A stretch of 64,000 nucleotides of DNA from a virus: positions 44,810-108,809 of IMG/VR virus record IMGVR_UViG_3300042868_008486; one strand, given 5' to 3'. A program made the translations under genes and the position numbers. The notes under the pieces were generated by a model. That model did no database searches and was not told the DNA's origin. It was given only the letters and a program-made list of their open reading frames with translations. How positions within the stretch are numbered: the stretch's first letter is position 1; each line of letters starts with the position of its first letter. Shown one piece after another: positions 16,352 to 23,392 of this stretch.

Positions 16352-17680
16352 TTATTTAGAGAGTTCAATCAAATCGGACTCTTTAAACTTATATGTTTTA
16401 CCAACAGTCCCAATTGGGGAATTATTGAAAACATAAACATCCGAACCTTTAATGAATGCCATTCTATCAATAGGTTTATTACTGTAATTAACCGCATTTG
16501 AGAACCCAATATTTGCTGAATAAATACCATCTTTTAATTCAATATTGGATAATGGTTTAATTTGATACGTTACACCATCAATTGTGGCATCAATACCATC
16601 AATTATGTCTTTTTTTGTGCCAAAACCTGAGATTTTAATATCAGAACCCGGATGAAATTGGTCCCTTATTTTTTCAGCATCAAGTTTTTCTTGTCTAAAA
16701 TTGTTAACTATTGATTTAAGTTGGATGTCAAGAAGTTGTTTCATATCATCACTATCAACATCCCTGAATAAATCGGCCATCCAATTAATCATTGACGACT
16801 CAATATTACCCTCATCATATGTAAATTTGTTATCTTTGATGTCTCTAGCCAAAAATAACTTCATTCTTTCGTGAATTGGTAGTTTAGTGTTAAAGAAATT
16901 GACAATTGACCAACCCCTCTTATCAAATGGAATAGGTTTTACACCGACAACACCCGCAACATACTCATTAGTCGATGGTGTCCAATAATCTTTAAAGGCA
17001 ATCTCAAGGGCTTTCTTAATATTTGTTGACTTAATGTAAGACTCAAACTTCACAATATCGGGGAAATATGGAAATACTTTAGAATCAAACACATTTTTCC
17101 ATATATAAATTTTCTTATTCTTAGTTAAAAAGATATCTTTAGACGATAATTCGAAGGTTTCATTAGTAATTGTGTTATGTAATAGTACTTTACAACCCGG
17201 TGTCTCTTTAATTTCATTAAAAACACGTTCAAGTTCAGATGGAGTGTCAGCAATACCATTAATGTATACTAATTCATATTGAAATCCAAAATTAGTGTAA
17301 TCAATTTCAATTACACATTCATCAATTGGTTCATCAGGAACCAAATCCAACTCCTGTTCATTCAAACTATCTTGTAATATCACCTCATTTGTGAATATCT
17401 TTAAATGGGGGAAACTTTTTCTAAGTCTATATTGTATTTCACTTGTTAAAAAATCAAAATCAAAGGTATCATCATAACCATAAATGTCAATCCAAACTTT
17501 AATTCCATCATTATATGTCATATGATTAATCTCAACACCATCAATTGATGCTATTGCGTCCTGTGCATCCCAAGAAAACCCCTCACTATTAGATAGTATA
17601 TCCTCAACTTGAACATTAATTAAATATTCAAGGATTTCTTTCAGTTTAGTTTCCTTACTCTCAGTAATTATTACTTTCAT
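16352..17680 (-). CDS. Leader-bearing protein with restriction-nuclease-like C-terminus, 442 aa
   Basis: The leader is MKVIITESKETKLKE (I-T-E). Near the C-terminus GIDATIDGVTYQIKP places Asp364 and Gln373-x-Lys375 in the D-x(8)-QxK arrangement of PD-(D/E)xK nucleases. The middle is alpha/beta without clear motifs. TATTTAT is 4 nt from the ATG. If the leader targets it to the capsid, this would be an injected nuclease; the nuclease call rests on one motif. Confidence 0.6.
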   Translation of the reverse strand: MKVIITESKETKLKEILEYLINVQVEDILSNSEGFSWDAQDAIASIDGVEINHMTYNDGIKVWIDIYGYDDTFDFDFLTSEIQYRLRKSFPHLKIFTNEVILQDSLNEQELDLVPDEPIDECVIEIDYTNFGFQYELVYINGIADTPSELERVFNEIKETPGCKVLLHNTITNETFELSSKDIFLTKNKKIYIWKNVFDSKVFPYFPDIVKFESYIKSTNIKKALEIAFKDYWTPSTNEYVAGVVGVKPIPFDKRGWSIVNFFNTKLPIHERMKLFLARDIKDNKFTYDEGNIESSMINWMADLFRDVDSDDMKQLLDIQLKSIVNNFRQEKLDAEKIRDQFHPGSDIKISGFGTKKDIIDGIDATIDGVTYQIKPLSNIELKDGIYSANIGFSNAVNYSNKPIDRMAFIKGSDVYVFNNSPIGTVGKTYKFKESDLIELSK

Positions 17681-17684
17681 ATTG

Positions 17685-17691
17685 ATAAATA
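17685..17691 (-). promoter_or_regulatory. TATTTAT start element
   Basis: Four nt before the ATG at 17680. Confidence 0.6.
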
Positions 17692-17699
17692 CTTACATA

Positions 17700-18029
17700 T
17701 TATGATTTGGATTCATACCAGGCTCGACTATTTGGATATTTTTCCCTATGTATACCAATTAACTCAACGGCCCTATCGTAATCATAGACTAGTTCTTTCT
17801 CAAAAATATCAAGTGTCTCACCACCTAATCCTCTTTCTACAAATAAAACGTGGGGAGATTCAAAACACTCATCAACAATATAACCCATTTCATTCGCATA
17901 TTCCCTCACATAAGAGTAAGATTTATCTAATAGCACTGAAAACTTCTTTAAACTATTAGTTAGACATACCACATTAACCTCAACACCGTTGATTTTTGTG
18001 GTTAACATATATTGTTTCAATTTTCCCAT
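17700..18029 (-). CDS. Hypothetical protein, 109 aa
   Basis: The start MGKLKQYMLTTKING is set by a TATATTTG only 4 nt upstream; the longer frame runs through that promoter and a terminator. It has beta strands early and a helical C-terminus (DYDRAVELIGIHREKYP). Not recognised. Confidence 0.65.
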   Translation of the reverse strand: MGKLKQYMLTTKINGVEVNVVCLTNSLKKFSVLLDKSYSYVREYANEMGYIVDECFESPHVLFVERGLGGETLDIFEKELVYDYDRAVELIGIHREKYPNSRAWYESKS

Positions 18030-18033
18030 ACAA

Positions 18034-18041
18034 CAAATATA
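18034..18041 (-). promoter_or_regulatory. TAnnTTTG promoter
   Basis: TATATTTG, 4 nt before the ATG at 18029. Confidence 0.65.
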
Positions 18042-18054
18042 ATAAAAAAAAGAA

Positions 18055-18076
18055 ACCCCACCTAATAAAAGATGGG
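18055..18076 (-). terminator. Rho-independent terminator
   Basis: ACCCCA/TGGGGT stem plus T run, directly upstream of the TATATTTG at 18034. Confidence 0.8.
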
Positions 18077-18109
18077 GTCGGACCATAAATACTATCTATG
18101 GTGGAGTAA

Positions 18110-18385
18110 CTATTTATTCATTTTATATATTTCAATCAACTCGTCACCAAACATACTCATAATCTCATTATGAATATCTTCATCAAACGATTGTGAGAAA
18201 TCTCTAGCACAATAACCTCTAAGAGTTGCCGTAATAACGTACTTATACGTGCTCCATTCAAACGAACTTGGGGGAACAGTTAATTTCTCCTCGCCACTTT
18301 TTAATTGGTCAACATAATCTCTCATACAATGATATCGTCGTTTCAGATAAATACTATACTGTCGTTCAGTTATAATGATTTTCAT
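18110..18385 (-). CDS. Leader-bearing hypothetical protein, 91 aa
   Basis: MKIIITERQYSIYLKRRYH carries I-T-E and the Q-Y that often follows it. The rest is mostly helical (YCARDFSQSFDEDIHNEIMS). TATTTAT is 4 nt before the ATG. Function unknown. Confidence 0.7.
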   Translation of the reverse strand: MKIIITERQYSIYLKRRYHCMRDYVDQLKSGEEKLTVPPSSFEWSTYKYVITATLRGYCARDFSQSFDEDIHNEIMSMFGDELIEIYKMNK

Positions 18386-18389
18386 ATCA

Positions 18390-18396
18390 ATAAATA
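18390..18396 (-). promoter_or_regulatory. TATTTAT start element
   Basis: Four nt before the ATG at 18385. Confidence 0.6.
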
Positions 18397-18414
18397 CCTA
18401 CAAATCATAAAAAA

Positions 18415-18435
18415 CCCCACCTGTTATAGATGGGG
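18415..18435 (-). terminator. Rho-independent terminator
   Basis: CCCCA/TGGGG stem plus T run, after the 276-aa gene. Confidence 0.75.
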
Positions 18436-18454
18436 AAATTTAGTATTATTATGT

Positions 18455-19285
18455 TTAGTTTTTCACTTGAATACTCTTCTTAAAGGTTAACGTAATATAT
18501 GTATCATCATTACCGTATAAGTATAATTTACCAAATAAATCATAACCTAAAAATTTACTTCTCATTCTCAAAGGTCCGGCAACATCTAACTCAGCATTAA
18601 CTGATTGATTTGGTGTCCGTCCGTCACCGTTTTTATTTAAATCCTCAACTTTAATAAATACTTGAAAAGGACCTGTAGATTGTTTAGGTTGTAATGTCAT
18701 AGGTACTTTTAAATCTGAAGTAACTAAATCAGTATCACCATTGAATACTTTAATAGTGATTGGGGTTGTTGAGTTATTAGTAAAACCTTCAAATTTAAAT
18801 GGTACTAACGTACCAACAGTTGTTGTTGTTGGTTTTTCCGATTTTGTTAAATCAAGATTTCTATTACCTACCAACTCTTCAACCTTACCTTCGCCAACTT
18901 GAGGTTTACCATCAGCACCAACTGTACCAACTTGAGGTTTACCATCAGCACCAACTGTACCAACTTGAGGTTTACCATCAGCACCAACTGTACCAACTTG
19001 AGGTTTACCATCAGCACCAACTTGAGGGTTATTTACAGGTGCTTTTCCACCCGGAAATTGAGTCTCCAATTTTTGAATGGTGGTGGGGTATTTTGATATA
19101 TCTAAAATCTTACCTGATTTATTCTTTGCAACCCACTTATTATTCTGTTTCTGATATGTATAATTTTTATCACCAGGAACTGTTAACCAAGTATTATCAA
19201 CAACCTGTTCTTTTAACAACCTTCTTTCTTCAAGTAATCTATTTGATTCCTGAATATGTCGTATCTTACTATAACTTCGATTCAT
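18455..19285 (-). CDS. Leader-bearing modular protein with tandem linker repeats, 276 aa
   Basis: The N-terminus MNRSYSKIRHIQESNRLLEE has I-Q-E and L-E-E. A small domain (VPGDKNYTYQKQNNKWVAK) follows that also occurs at the C-terminus of the 39344 product. Next come four copies of an 11-residue linker, GADGKPQVGTV, encoded by 33-bp direct repeats, and then a beta-sandwich-like C-terminal domain. Looks like a virion protein with a flexible spacer. Confidence 0.7.
   Translation of the reverse strand: MNRSYSKIRHIQESNRLLEERRLLKEQVVDNTWLTVPGDKNYTYQKQNNKWVAKNKSGKILDISKYPTTIQKLETQFPGGKAPVNNPQVGADGKPQVGTVGADGKPQVGTVGADGKPQVGTVGADGKPQVGEGKVEELVGNRNLDLTKSEKPTTTTVGTLVPFKFEGFTNNSTTPITIKVFNGDTDLVTSDLKVPMTLQPKQSTGPFQVFIKVEDLNKNGDGRTPNQSVNAELDVAGPLRMRSKFLGYDLFGKLYLYGNDDTYITLTFKKSIQVKN
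18896..19021. repeat. 33-bp tandem coding repeat
   Basis: Three full and one partial unit, nearly identical in DNA, encoding the GADGKPQVGTV linker. The near identity suggests recent slippage or recombination. Confidence 0.9.
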
Positions 19286-19299
19286 AATTAATTTTAATA

Positions 19300-19306
19300 A
19301 TAAATA
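19300..19306 (-). promoter_or_regulatory. TATTTAT element
   Basis: Fourteen nt before the ATG at 19285. Confidence 0.5.
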
Positions 19307-19348
19307 TAAACCAAAATAATAAATCGCGGCGGGGAAGAAACAAAAGGA

Positions 19349-19361
19349 CGACCGAAGGTCG
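19349..19361 (-). terminator. Small hairpin, likely terminator
   Basis: On the minus strand CGACC-TTC-GGTCG, a very stable TTCG-type loop, followed by a T-rich stretch. It follows the 110-aa gene. Confidence 0.6.
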
Positions 19362-19404
19362 GAAACGGTTACCGGTAAATAAGAGAATTTCTTACTTTTT
19401 TATC

Positions 19405-19737
19405 CTATTTTTTAGGACTTGTATCAACTAATTGTTCTAATGTTGGTAAAGTTACCCCACTGATTTTTTTTGCAACCAAATCGTCCTGAACAAGTTTAAT
19501 TACTTGTGGGTATAATTGTGTAACATCAGCACCTTCTGAACCTTGACTAGTAATGATTTGACTTGTCGTTTTATCAACCACTTTAATATCTAATCGACAA
19601 CTACCAAAAAAACAAAACTTAGTTCCCGCGGCAACGTATTGTGTATTAGGGGTTTGTCCTGATGGGGCAGGTGCTGCCTGTTCATATAATCCCTTTATAT
19701 GTTTCTTATCGGCTTCAGTAATTATAAACTTTTTCAT
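19405..19737 (-). CDS. Leader-bearing protein, 110 aa
   Basis: The leader MKKFIITEADKKHIKGLYEQ (I-T-E) is followed by an Ala/Pro/Thr-rich linker and a small domain with a Cys pair (FCFFGSCRLDIKVVD), possibly a disulphide. TATTTAT lies 14 nt upstream in a sequence shared with the 20201 gene. Confidence 0.7.
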   Translation of the reverse strand: MKKFIITEADKKHIKGLYEQAAPAPSGQTPNTQYVAAGTKFCFFGSCRLDIKVVDKTTSQIITSQGSEGADVTQLYPQVIKLVQDDLVAKKISGVTLPTLEQLVDTSPKK

Positions 19738-19751
19738 ATATACTTTTTATC

Positions 19752-19758
19752 ATAAATA
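19752..19758 (-). promoter_or_regulatory. TATTTAT element
   Basis: Fourteen nt before the ATG at 19737; the intervening sequence is the same as before the 20201 gene, so the start regions are duplicated. Confidence 0.5.
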
Positions 19759-19773
19759 TTGTATAAAACAAAA

Positions 19774-19796
19774 AACCCCACGGATGAGGTGGGGGG
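19774..19796 (-). terminator. Rho-independent terminator
   Basis: ACCCCAC/GTGGGGG-type stem plus T run, after the 134-aa gene. Confidence 0.8.
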
Positions 19797-20201
19797 TTAA
19801 TCAATCTCTTTTCTTGATTTCTTATTTAATACATTGTCTATGTGGTCACTTAACCTTTGACAAATAGGGGTTAAATCTTCAATATCTTCCTCATTATCAC
19901 CAACAATAAAAAATGCAGATTCAATGTATGATTTTAAATATACACTCCACTCTTCTTTTTCTTCTTGTGTTAAATCGTCTGCCACATCGTAAGTCAACTG
20001 AAGTATTGGGATTTGAAGTTGTTGTTTAGCTCTTTCAAGACGAGTTTGCACTTTAGGTTTCTCACCACTAAAAAAAGAACTACCCCCAAGAAAATAATCT
20101 CCATTATTAAATTGAACAACATCTAAATCATCTGACTCATTAATAACCCTTTTAACAATTCTAACTAAATCAGATTCTGTTAGTCTTATAACTTTTTTCA
20201 T
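19797..20201 (-). CDS. Leader-bearing protein, 134 aa
   Basis: MKKVIRLTESDLVRIVKRVI then NE gives L-T-E and I-N-E sites and matches the 15883 leader closely. The rest is helical and charged (LERAKQQLQIPILQLTYDVAD). Likely an internal virion protein. Confidence 0.75.
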   Translation of the reverse strand: MKKVIRLTESDLVRIVKRVINESDDLDVVQFNNGDYFLGGSSFFSGEKPKVQTRLERAKQQLQIPILQLTYDVADDLTQEEKEEWSVYLKSYIESAFFIVGDNEEDIEDLTPICQRLSDHIDNVLNKKSRKEID

Positions 20202-20215
20202 ATATACTTTTTATC

Positions 20216-20222
20216 ATAAATA
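20216..20222 (-). promoter_or_regulatory. TATTTAT element
   Basis: Fourteen nt before the ATG at 20201. Confidence 0.5.
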
Positions 20223-20237
20223 TTATATAAAACAAAA

Positions 20238-20261
20238 AACCCCACCTAAATAAGTGGGGGT
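20238..20261 (-). terminator. Rho-independent terminator
   Basis: ACCCCAC/GTGGGGG stem plus T run, after the 104-aa gene. Confidence 0.8.
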
Positions 20262-20265
20262 AATA

Positions 20266-20580
20266 TTATTCTTCTTCTTCACTTTCAAATAGTTCTCTCC
20301 ATTTCTTACTTTCCTCATATGGATTGTTAACATAATCATTAACACATTCCATAGCCTCTTTAACACTTCTAAAAGGAATGTCCTTACATCCTACACTAAC
20401 AACACAACCAACACTTAAAAATTTAATACGAAGCTCGTATTCCCTAAGTATTTCCTGTTTGTTAGGTTTATACATAAGTTTTTGACCCAATTCAGGACCT
20501 CTATCATAACCTCTCGGTGCCCCCTCCATCATTCCCATATCTTGAACTGGAACAGGTTCATTTACATCGTAATCTCTCAT
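20266..20580 (-). CDS. Conserved phage hypothetical protein, 104 aa
   Basis: The C-terminal half (ELRIKFLSVGCVVSVGCKDI then FRSVKEAMECVNDYVNNP) follows a pattern I recognise from small proteins of cyanophages and other T4-like phages, with two conserved Cys. The N-terminus is Gly/Met/Pro-rich and probably disordered. Role unknown. Confidence 0.7.
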   Translation of the reverse strand: MRDYDVNEPVPVQDMGMMEGAPRGYDRGPELGQKLMYKPNKQEILREYELRIKFLSVGCVVSVGCKDIPFRSVKEAMECVNDYVNNPYEESKKWRELFESEEEE

Positions 20581-20632
20581 AATCTTTTTTATTTAATAAT
20601 ACAGAATATATTTGATGAGGTCAAATAAAAAA

Positions 20633-20652
20633 CCCCTCCGTTGAAGAGGGGG
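20633..20652 (-). terminator. Rho-independent terminator
   Basis: CCCCTC/GAGGGG stem plus T run, after the DGQHR-domain gene. Confidence 0.85.
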
Positions 20653-20660
20653 TGGTAAGA

Positions 20661-21530
20661 TTAATTTGTAATCTCTAATTTATATTTATTACCCAATCTA
20701 TCCAATGATGTAACACCAATTAAATTCTTTCTAAGGTTATGATTATATAAATCCAATACCAAGTGATTAAGTGAGTGTCTAACACTACCTGAGTATAACA
20801 AATAATCAGTTGCGGTACTATTAACTCTCTTGAAGATAACCTCATCCAAACGTTTTAGATTAACCCCATTCAAGTAATATAAATCTAACAACGCTTTCAA
20901 GTAATATCTCTTACCATACTTCTCAACAATCGGTAAGTATTTCTCCAACCATTTGAATGTGTTGGAAATCTCTTCAAACATATCATTAGTAAGAGTTAAC
21001 AAACCATCCTTAAACTTTGAATGGTTCATTGATAACCCATTCTTTTTCATCACATAGAAGAATAACTCGTGTTCAAAATCAAATCTCTCATATAATGATT
21101 TGTATTTGGTATAGTTAATATCCCCAACTTCACTCTTTGAACCCATAAAGTTTGTAACATCCCATTCCAAACCTGATGTGTTTATTAACTCAATGATTCT
21201 TAATATCTCTTCTTCAGGAATGTCAGCAATAACAAAACTAATCGGAATGTTTTCCTCAGATATAGCACTGTGTCTGTGTTGTCCATCTATAATTAAAAAT
21301 GGACAACCATCAGTTAAAAAGTTGGGATTCCTTACAACAATGATTGGAACCTCCTTCACATACTTCTTTCTAATTGATTGTCTAAGTTTCTTGATGTGGG
21401 AATTACTGATATTCCTGTTCCCCTTGATTTTACCAAATAACTTGTAGTTAGTTGTTTGATAAATTTTTGTTAATTCATAACACTCTGTTCTTAATACTTC
21501 ATTGATTAAGTCATTCATTAAATTTTCCAT
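20661..21530 (-). CDS. ParB/sulfiredoxin-like DGQHR-domain protein
   Basis: 289 aa. LIIDGQHRHSAISEENIPIS, with Asp82-Gly-Gln-His-Arg86, is the signature of the ParB/DGQHR superfamily, which includes nucleotide-binding partition and DNA-modification proteins. VPIIVVRNP upstream and ELINTSGLEWDVTNF downstream fit DGQHR proteins. It lies beside the G-rich non-coding zone and has its own promoter (21586) and terminator. Roles in DNA processing or regulation are possible; none is proven. Confidence 0.75.
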   Translation of the reverse strand: MENLMNDLINEVLRTECYELTKIYQTTNYKLFGKIKGNRNISNSHIKKLRQSIRKKYVKEVPIIVVRNPNFLTDGCPFLIIDGQHRHSAISEENIPISFVIADIPEEEILRIIELINTSGLEWDVTNFMGSKSEVGDINYTKYKSLYERFDFEHELFFYVMKKNGLSMNHSKFKDGLLTLTNDMFEEISNTFKWLEKYLPIVEKYGKRYYLKALLDLYYLNGVNLKRLDEVIFKRVNSTATDYLLYSGSVRHSLNHLVLDLYNHNLRKNLIGVTSLDRLGNKYKLEITN

Positions 21531-21585
21531 AATACTTTTTTTTGTCGGGTCTAATTACCCATTGTTTTGTGGTCTATTACCAAAT

Positions 21586-21593
21586 CAAAGATA
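21586..21593 (-). promoter_or_regulatory. TAnnTTTG promoter with long leader
   Basis: TATCTTTG about 55 nt before the ATG at 21530, an unusually long 5' leader for this window; regulation in the leader is possible. From here to 21731 I see no gene, only AT-rich sequence. Confidence 0.5.
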
Positions 21594-21731
21594 TATATAA
21601 TCCCCTAATTTATCAAAATTTTTTCCAGAAATTTTTTTTCACTATTAGACCCCTTTTTAGAATATGTCGATTTTTTCAGGAAATTTAAACATATCACCCC
21701 AATATGTACATTCAATAAACATATAACAAAA

Positions 21732-21755
21732 AACCCCTCCGTTGAAGGAAGGGTT
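21732..21755 (-). terminator. Rho-independent terminator
   Basis: ACCCCTCC/GGAAGGGTT stem plus T run, after the 122-aa gene. Confidence 0.75.
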
Positions 21756-21775
21756 CTAATTAATTATATTGGGGA

Positions 21776-22144
21776 TTATACAATGTTAGCCCCCACAACA
21801 CTCTTAATGTTATAATCAGGAAAATATTTGTTGAAGACATATTCCACAAAATATTTCTCATTACTCATCCACATCAGGTTAGGTAATAACTCCTCAATCT
21901 CCCCAATAAACTTATGGTCATAATATAAACACTCATTAACTTTCTTATACCTCATAATAACATTCATATCCTTGTCATATAATTCCACCTTATCATCATT
22001 CTCCCCATACCCTTTTAGTTTCCTAACCATCATTTTAGATACCACCCCTTTGTAAGTGTCAAATAACTTCTCAGCCTCCTTATTCTCATATTGAGAAAAT
22101 CTTCTAATCTCCCCCAATTGTTTCTCTGTAACTATAATCTTCAT
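21776..22144 (-). CDS. Leader-bearing hypothetical protein, 122 aa
   Basis: The start MKIIVTEKQLGEIRRF is set by TATTTAT 4 nt upstream. The leader has V-T-E instead of I-T-E. The middle is basic (VSKMMVRKLKGYG) and the C-terminus (KYFVEYVFNKYFPDYNIKSV) resembles GG-family tails. It is the last gene before the G-rich zone. Confidence 0.7.
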   Translation of the reverse strand: MKIIVTEKQLGEIRRFSQYENKEAEKLFDTYKGVVSKMMVRKLKGYGENDDKVELYDKDMNVIMRYKKVNECLYYDHKFIGEIEELLPNLMWMSNEKYFVEYVFNKYFPDYNIKSVVGANIV

Positions 22145-22148
22145 ATCA

Positions 22149-22155
22149 ATAAATA
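22149..22155 (-). promoter_or_regulatory. TATTTAT start element
   Basis: Four nt before the ATG at 22144. Confidence 0.6.
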
Positions 22156-22277
22156 TATACCTGTTCAAATAGGGGGACCCTTTTTCCCCCAAAATTTTTC
22201 TAGAATTTTTTTTGGTATTTTTAGTTGTACGCTTTCACGAAAGTATTATCCCCCCTTTTTGACCCCCAAAATAGACG

Positions 22278-22341
22278 GAAGGGGAGGGGGGATACGTAGG
22301 GGGGAGGGGTGTATAGGGGGTACAGGGGGGTGTAGGGAGGA
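22278..22341 (+). other. G-quadruplex-prone tract
   Basis: At least seven runs of three to six G within 64 bases of the + strand, separated by 1-7 bases; this easily meets the G3+N1-7 quadruplex pattern. Confidence 0.7.
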
Positions 22342-22410
22342 GTTCTCCCCCCGTCTGAGTGTTCAAACCAAATTACCCCTCCCTCTCTGTATGGTCTTAT
22401 ATGGGGGTGA

Positions 22411-22541
22411 TGTCAGAACAGTGACATATCCAAATAAAGTTATGAACCTGACAGGGTGTCAGTGTGGGGGTTATTAACAATGGGGGTGTTGATAACTTCT
22501 TGGGGGTGACAGTGTGTCAGTTAATAAGATGTTAATAACTT
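22411..22541. repeat. Repeat block A: TGTCAG dyads and TGTTRATAACTT repeats
   Basis: Contains ATGTCA/TGACAT (22411 on), CTGACA-GGG-TGTCAG (22448 on), TGACAGTGTGTCAG (22507 on), TGTTGATAACTT (22489) and TGTTAATAACTT (22531). The reverse complements TTATCAACA and TTATTAACA resemble DnaA boxes. Confidence 0.6.
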
Positions 22542-22563
22542 AGTGGGTGATTATAGTTGGGGG

Positions 22564-22593
22564 TGTCATAATAATTTGTATCTTTGTATGACA
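22564..22593. repeat. 7-bp inverted repeat around a promoter-like element
   Basis: TGTCATA (22564-22570) pairs with TATGACA (22587-22593) and encloses TATCTTTG; this is an operator-like arrangement. Confidence 0.55.
22579..22586 (+). promoter_or_regulatory. TAnnTTTG promoter for a possible RNA
   Basis: TATCTTTG on the + strand with TTG 19 nt upstream (22557-22559), fitting the Bacteroidetes -33/-7 layout. The first downstream ATG-start frame worth naming is 220 nt away. Confidence 0.45.
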
Positions 22594-22790
22594 GGTATTG
22601 GGGGTTACACCTCAGACGACTACTCTTAAAGGTGAGAAGCAAGTAGACTCCAACCTGCCTTATACTTTCGTTTATCTTGGGGGTTGATAGCAGGTTCCCT
22701 TAGAACACCCCACACTAAGTTTATAGTCCGCCCGTCTTAACTACTCTCGTAAGTGACATAGCTAAGATACAACTTTTATTTGATTTTCCC
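22594..22790 (+). ncRNA. Candidate structured non-coding RNA
   Basis: It follows the promoter-like TATCTTTG, has no credible frame, and contains a 7-bp stem AACCTGC (22652-22658)/GCAGGTT (22690-22696). It does not match tmRNA, RNase P, 6S or SRP RNA motifs that I know. Ends are guesses. Confidence 0.3.
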
Positions 22791-22813
22791 CATATATAAA
22801 TGTATAATTAATT

Positions 22814-22981
22814 ATGATTATACTATTTTTTATTTGGTTGGTCCTGACTTGTATAGTTGGGGTCTTCTTTATCTTGGAGACAGTCATCAGGAGTCTACCT
22901 GAAGGTAATAGAGTTCGTGTATGGTGGAACGATAATGTGATTACTGAGTTACACCCTGATGATACGAGAGAAGACTATTAA
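22814..22981 (+). CDS. Small single-span membrane protein, 55 aa
   Basis: The frame starts ATGATTATACT and encodes one transmembrane segment (LFFIWLVLTCIVGVFFI) and a polar C-terminus (RVWWNDNVITELHPDDT). It is the only + strand gene in the G-rich zone and overlaps the convergent 22941 gene by 41 bp. A membrane peptide of this size could act on the host envelope or in lysis control; function unknown. Confidence 0.55.
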   Translation: MIILFFIWLVLTCIVGVFFILETVIRSLPEGNRVRVWWNDNVITELHPDDTREDY

Positions 22982-23240
22982 GAGAGTGTTCTCTTATCCC
23001 CATTTGAACCTCATTGAAATCATCTGATGACAGTGGGGTTTTCTTATGTATATACTCTATCACATCCCCCATTTCTGAATGGGTTAGTAAGTATATTGTT
23101 CCTGATTGGAATTTAGATTGTGGTCTTGTCTCTACATATGTACAGGACCCTGAGTAGTTCCCATTAGAATATTCCACTCTATATATTGGGGACTCATTTA
23201 TTATCTCTGTGTTGAAGTCATTTAATATTTCCATAGTCAT
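22941..23240 (-). CDS. Hypothetical protein, 99 aa
   Basis: The start MTMEILNDFNTE is supported by TATTTAT overlapping the start region; longer frames read through repeats. Beta-rich (YRVEYSNGNYSGSCTYVE) with a C-terminal helix. Isolated inside the G-rich zone. Not recognised. Confidence 0.55.
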   Translation of the reverse strand: MTMEILNDFNTEIINESPIYRVEYSNGNYSGSCTYVETRPQSKFQSGTIYLLTHSEMGDVIEYIHKKTPLSSDDFNEVQMGIREHSLNSLLSYHQGVTQ

Positions 23241-23245
23241 AAATA
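23239..23245 (-). promoter_or_regulatory. TATTTAT element overlapping a start
   Basis: TATTTAT ends within the ATG at 23240, unlike the usual 4-nt spacing; a weak example. Confidence 0.35.
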
Positions 23246-23276
23246 TAATCCCCCACCATAGTATGTCAAGTTGTCG

Positions 23277-23392
23277 TGTTGATAACTTTCTTGTGGTACA
23301 GTAAAATATAGTTATGAACACCATTATTGTTGATAACTTTATTGGGGGAAGTGGACCTGACACTATGTCAGGGGGAAATTGTTAATAACTTT
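23277..23392. repeat. Repeat block B, related to block A
   Basis: TGTTGATAACTT at 23277 and 23330, TGTTAATAACTT at 23381, AGTTATGAAC near 23308 (also near 22438), and CCTGACA-CTA-TGTCAGG near 23355. The same elements occur in block A on the other side of the two small genes. Confidence 0.6.

Larger units (their letters stand above)
22160..22813. other. G-rich non-coding region, left part
   Basis: About 650 bases without a convincing gene and unlike the rest of the window in composition: long G runs on the + strand. It holds the G-tract cluster at 22278-22341 inside a 6-bp AGACGG/CCGTCT stem, dyads of TGTCAG type, TGTTRATAACTT repeats, and a promoter-like TATCTTTG with possible structured RNA from about 22594. 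Candidate replication or regulatory region. Confidence 0.6.

Noticed and set aside
18799-19287. 162-codon frame on the + strand across the 33-bp repeats
   Set aside because: It is the shadow of the repeats in the real minus-strand gene, with low-complexity content (YQLEVYHQHQL) and no start signal.
22640-22735. TAGACTCC and TTATAGTCC, resembling group I intron P7
   Set aside because: Only four bases pair and the other conserved core segments are absent.
22951-22972. CTGATGA followed by GAGAGAAG, resembling a hammerhead ribozyme core
   Set aside because: No GAAA box with a stem II between and no flanking stems; it lies in the 55-aa coding frame.
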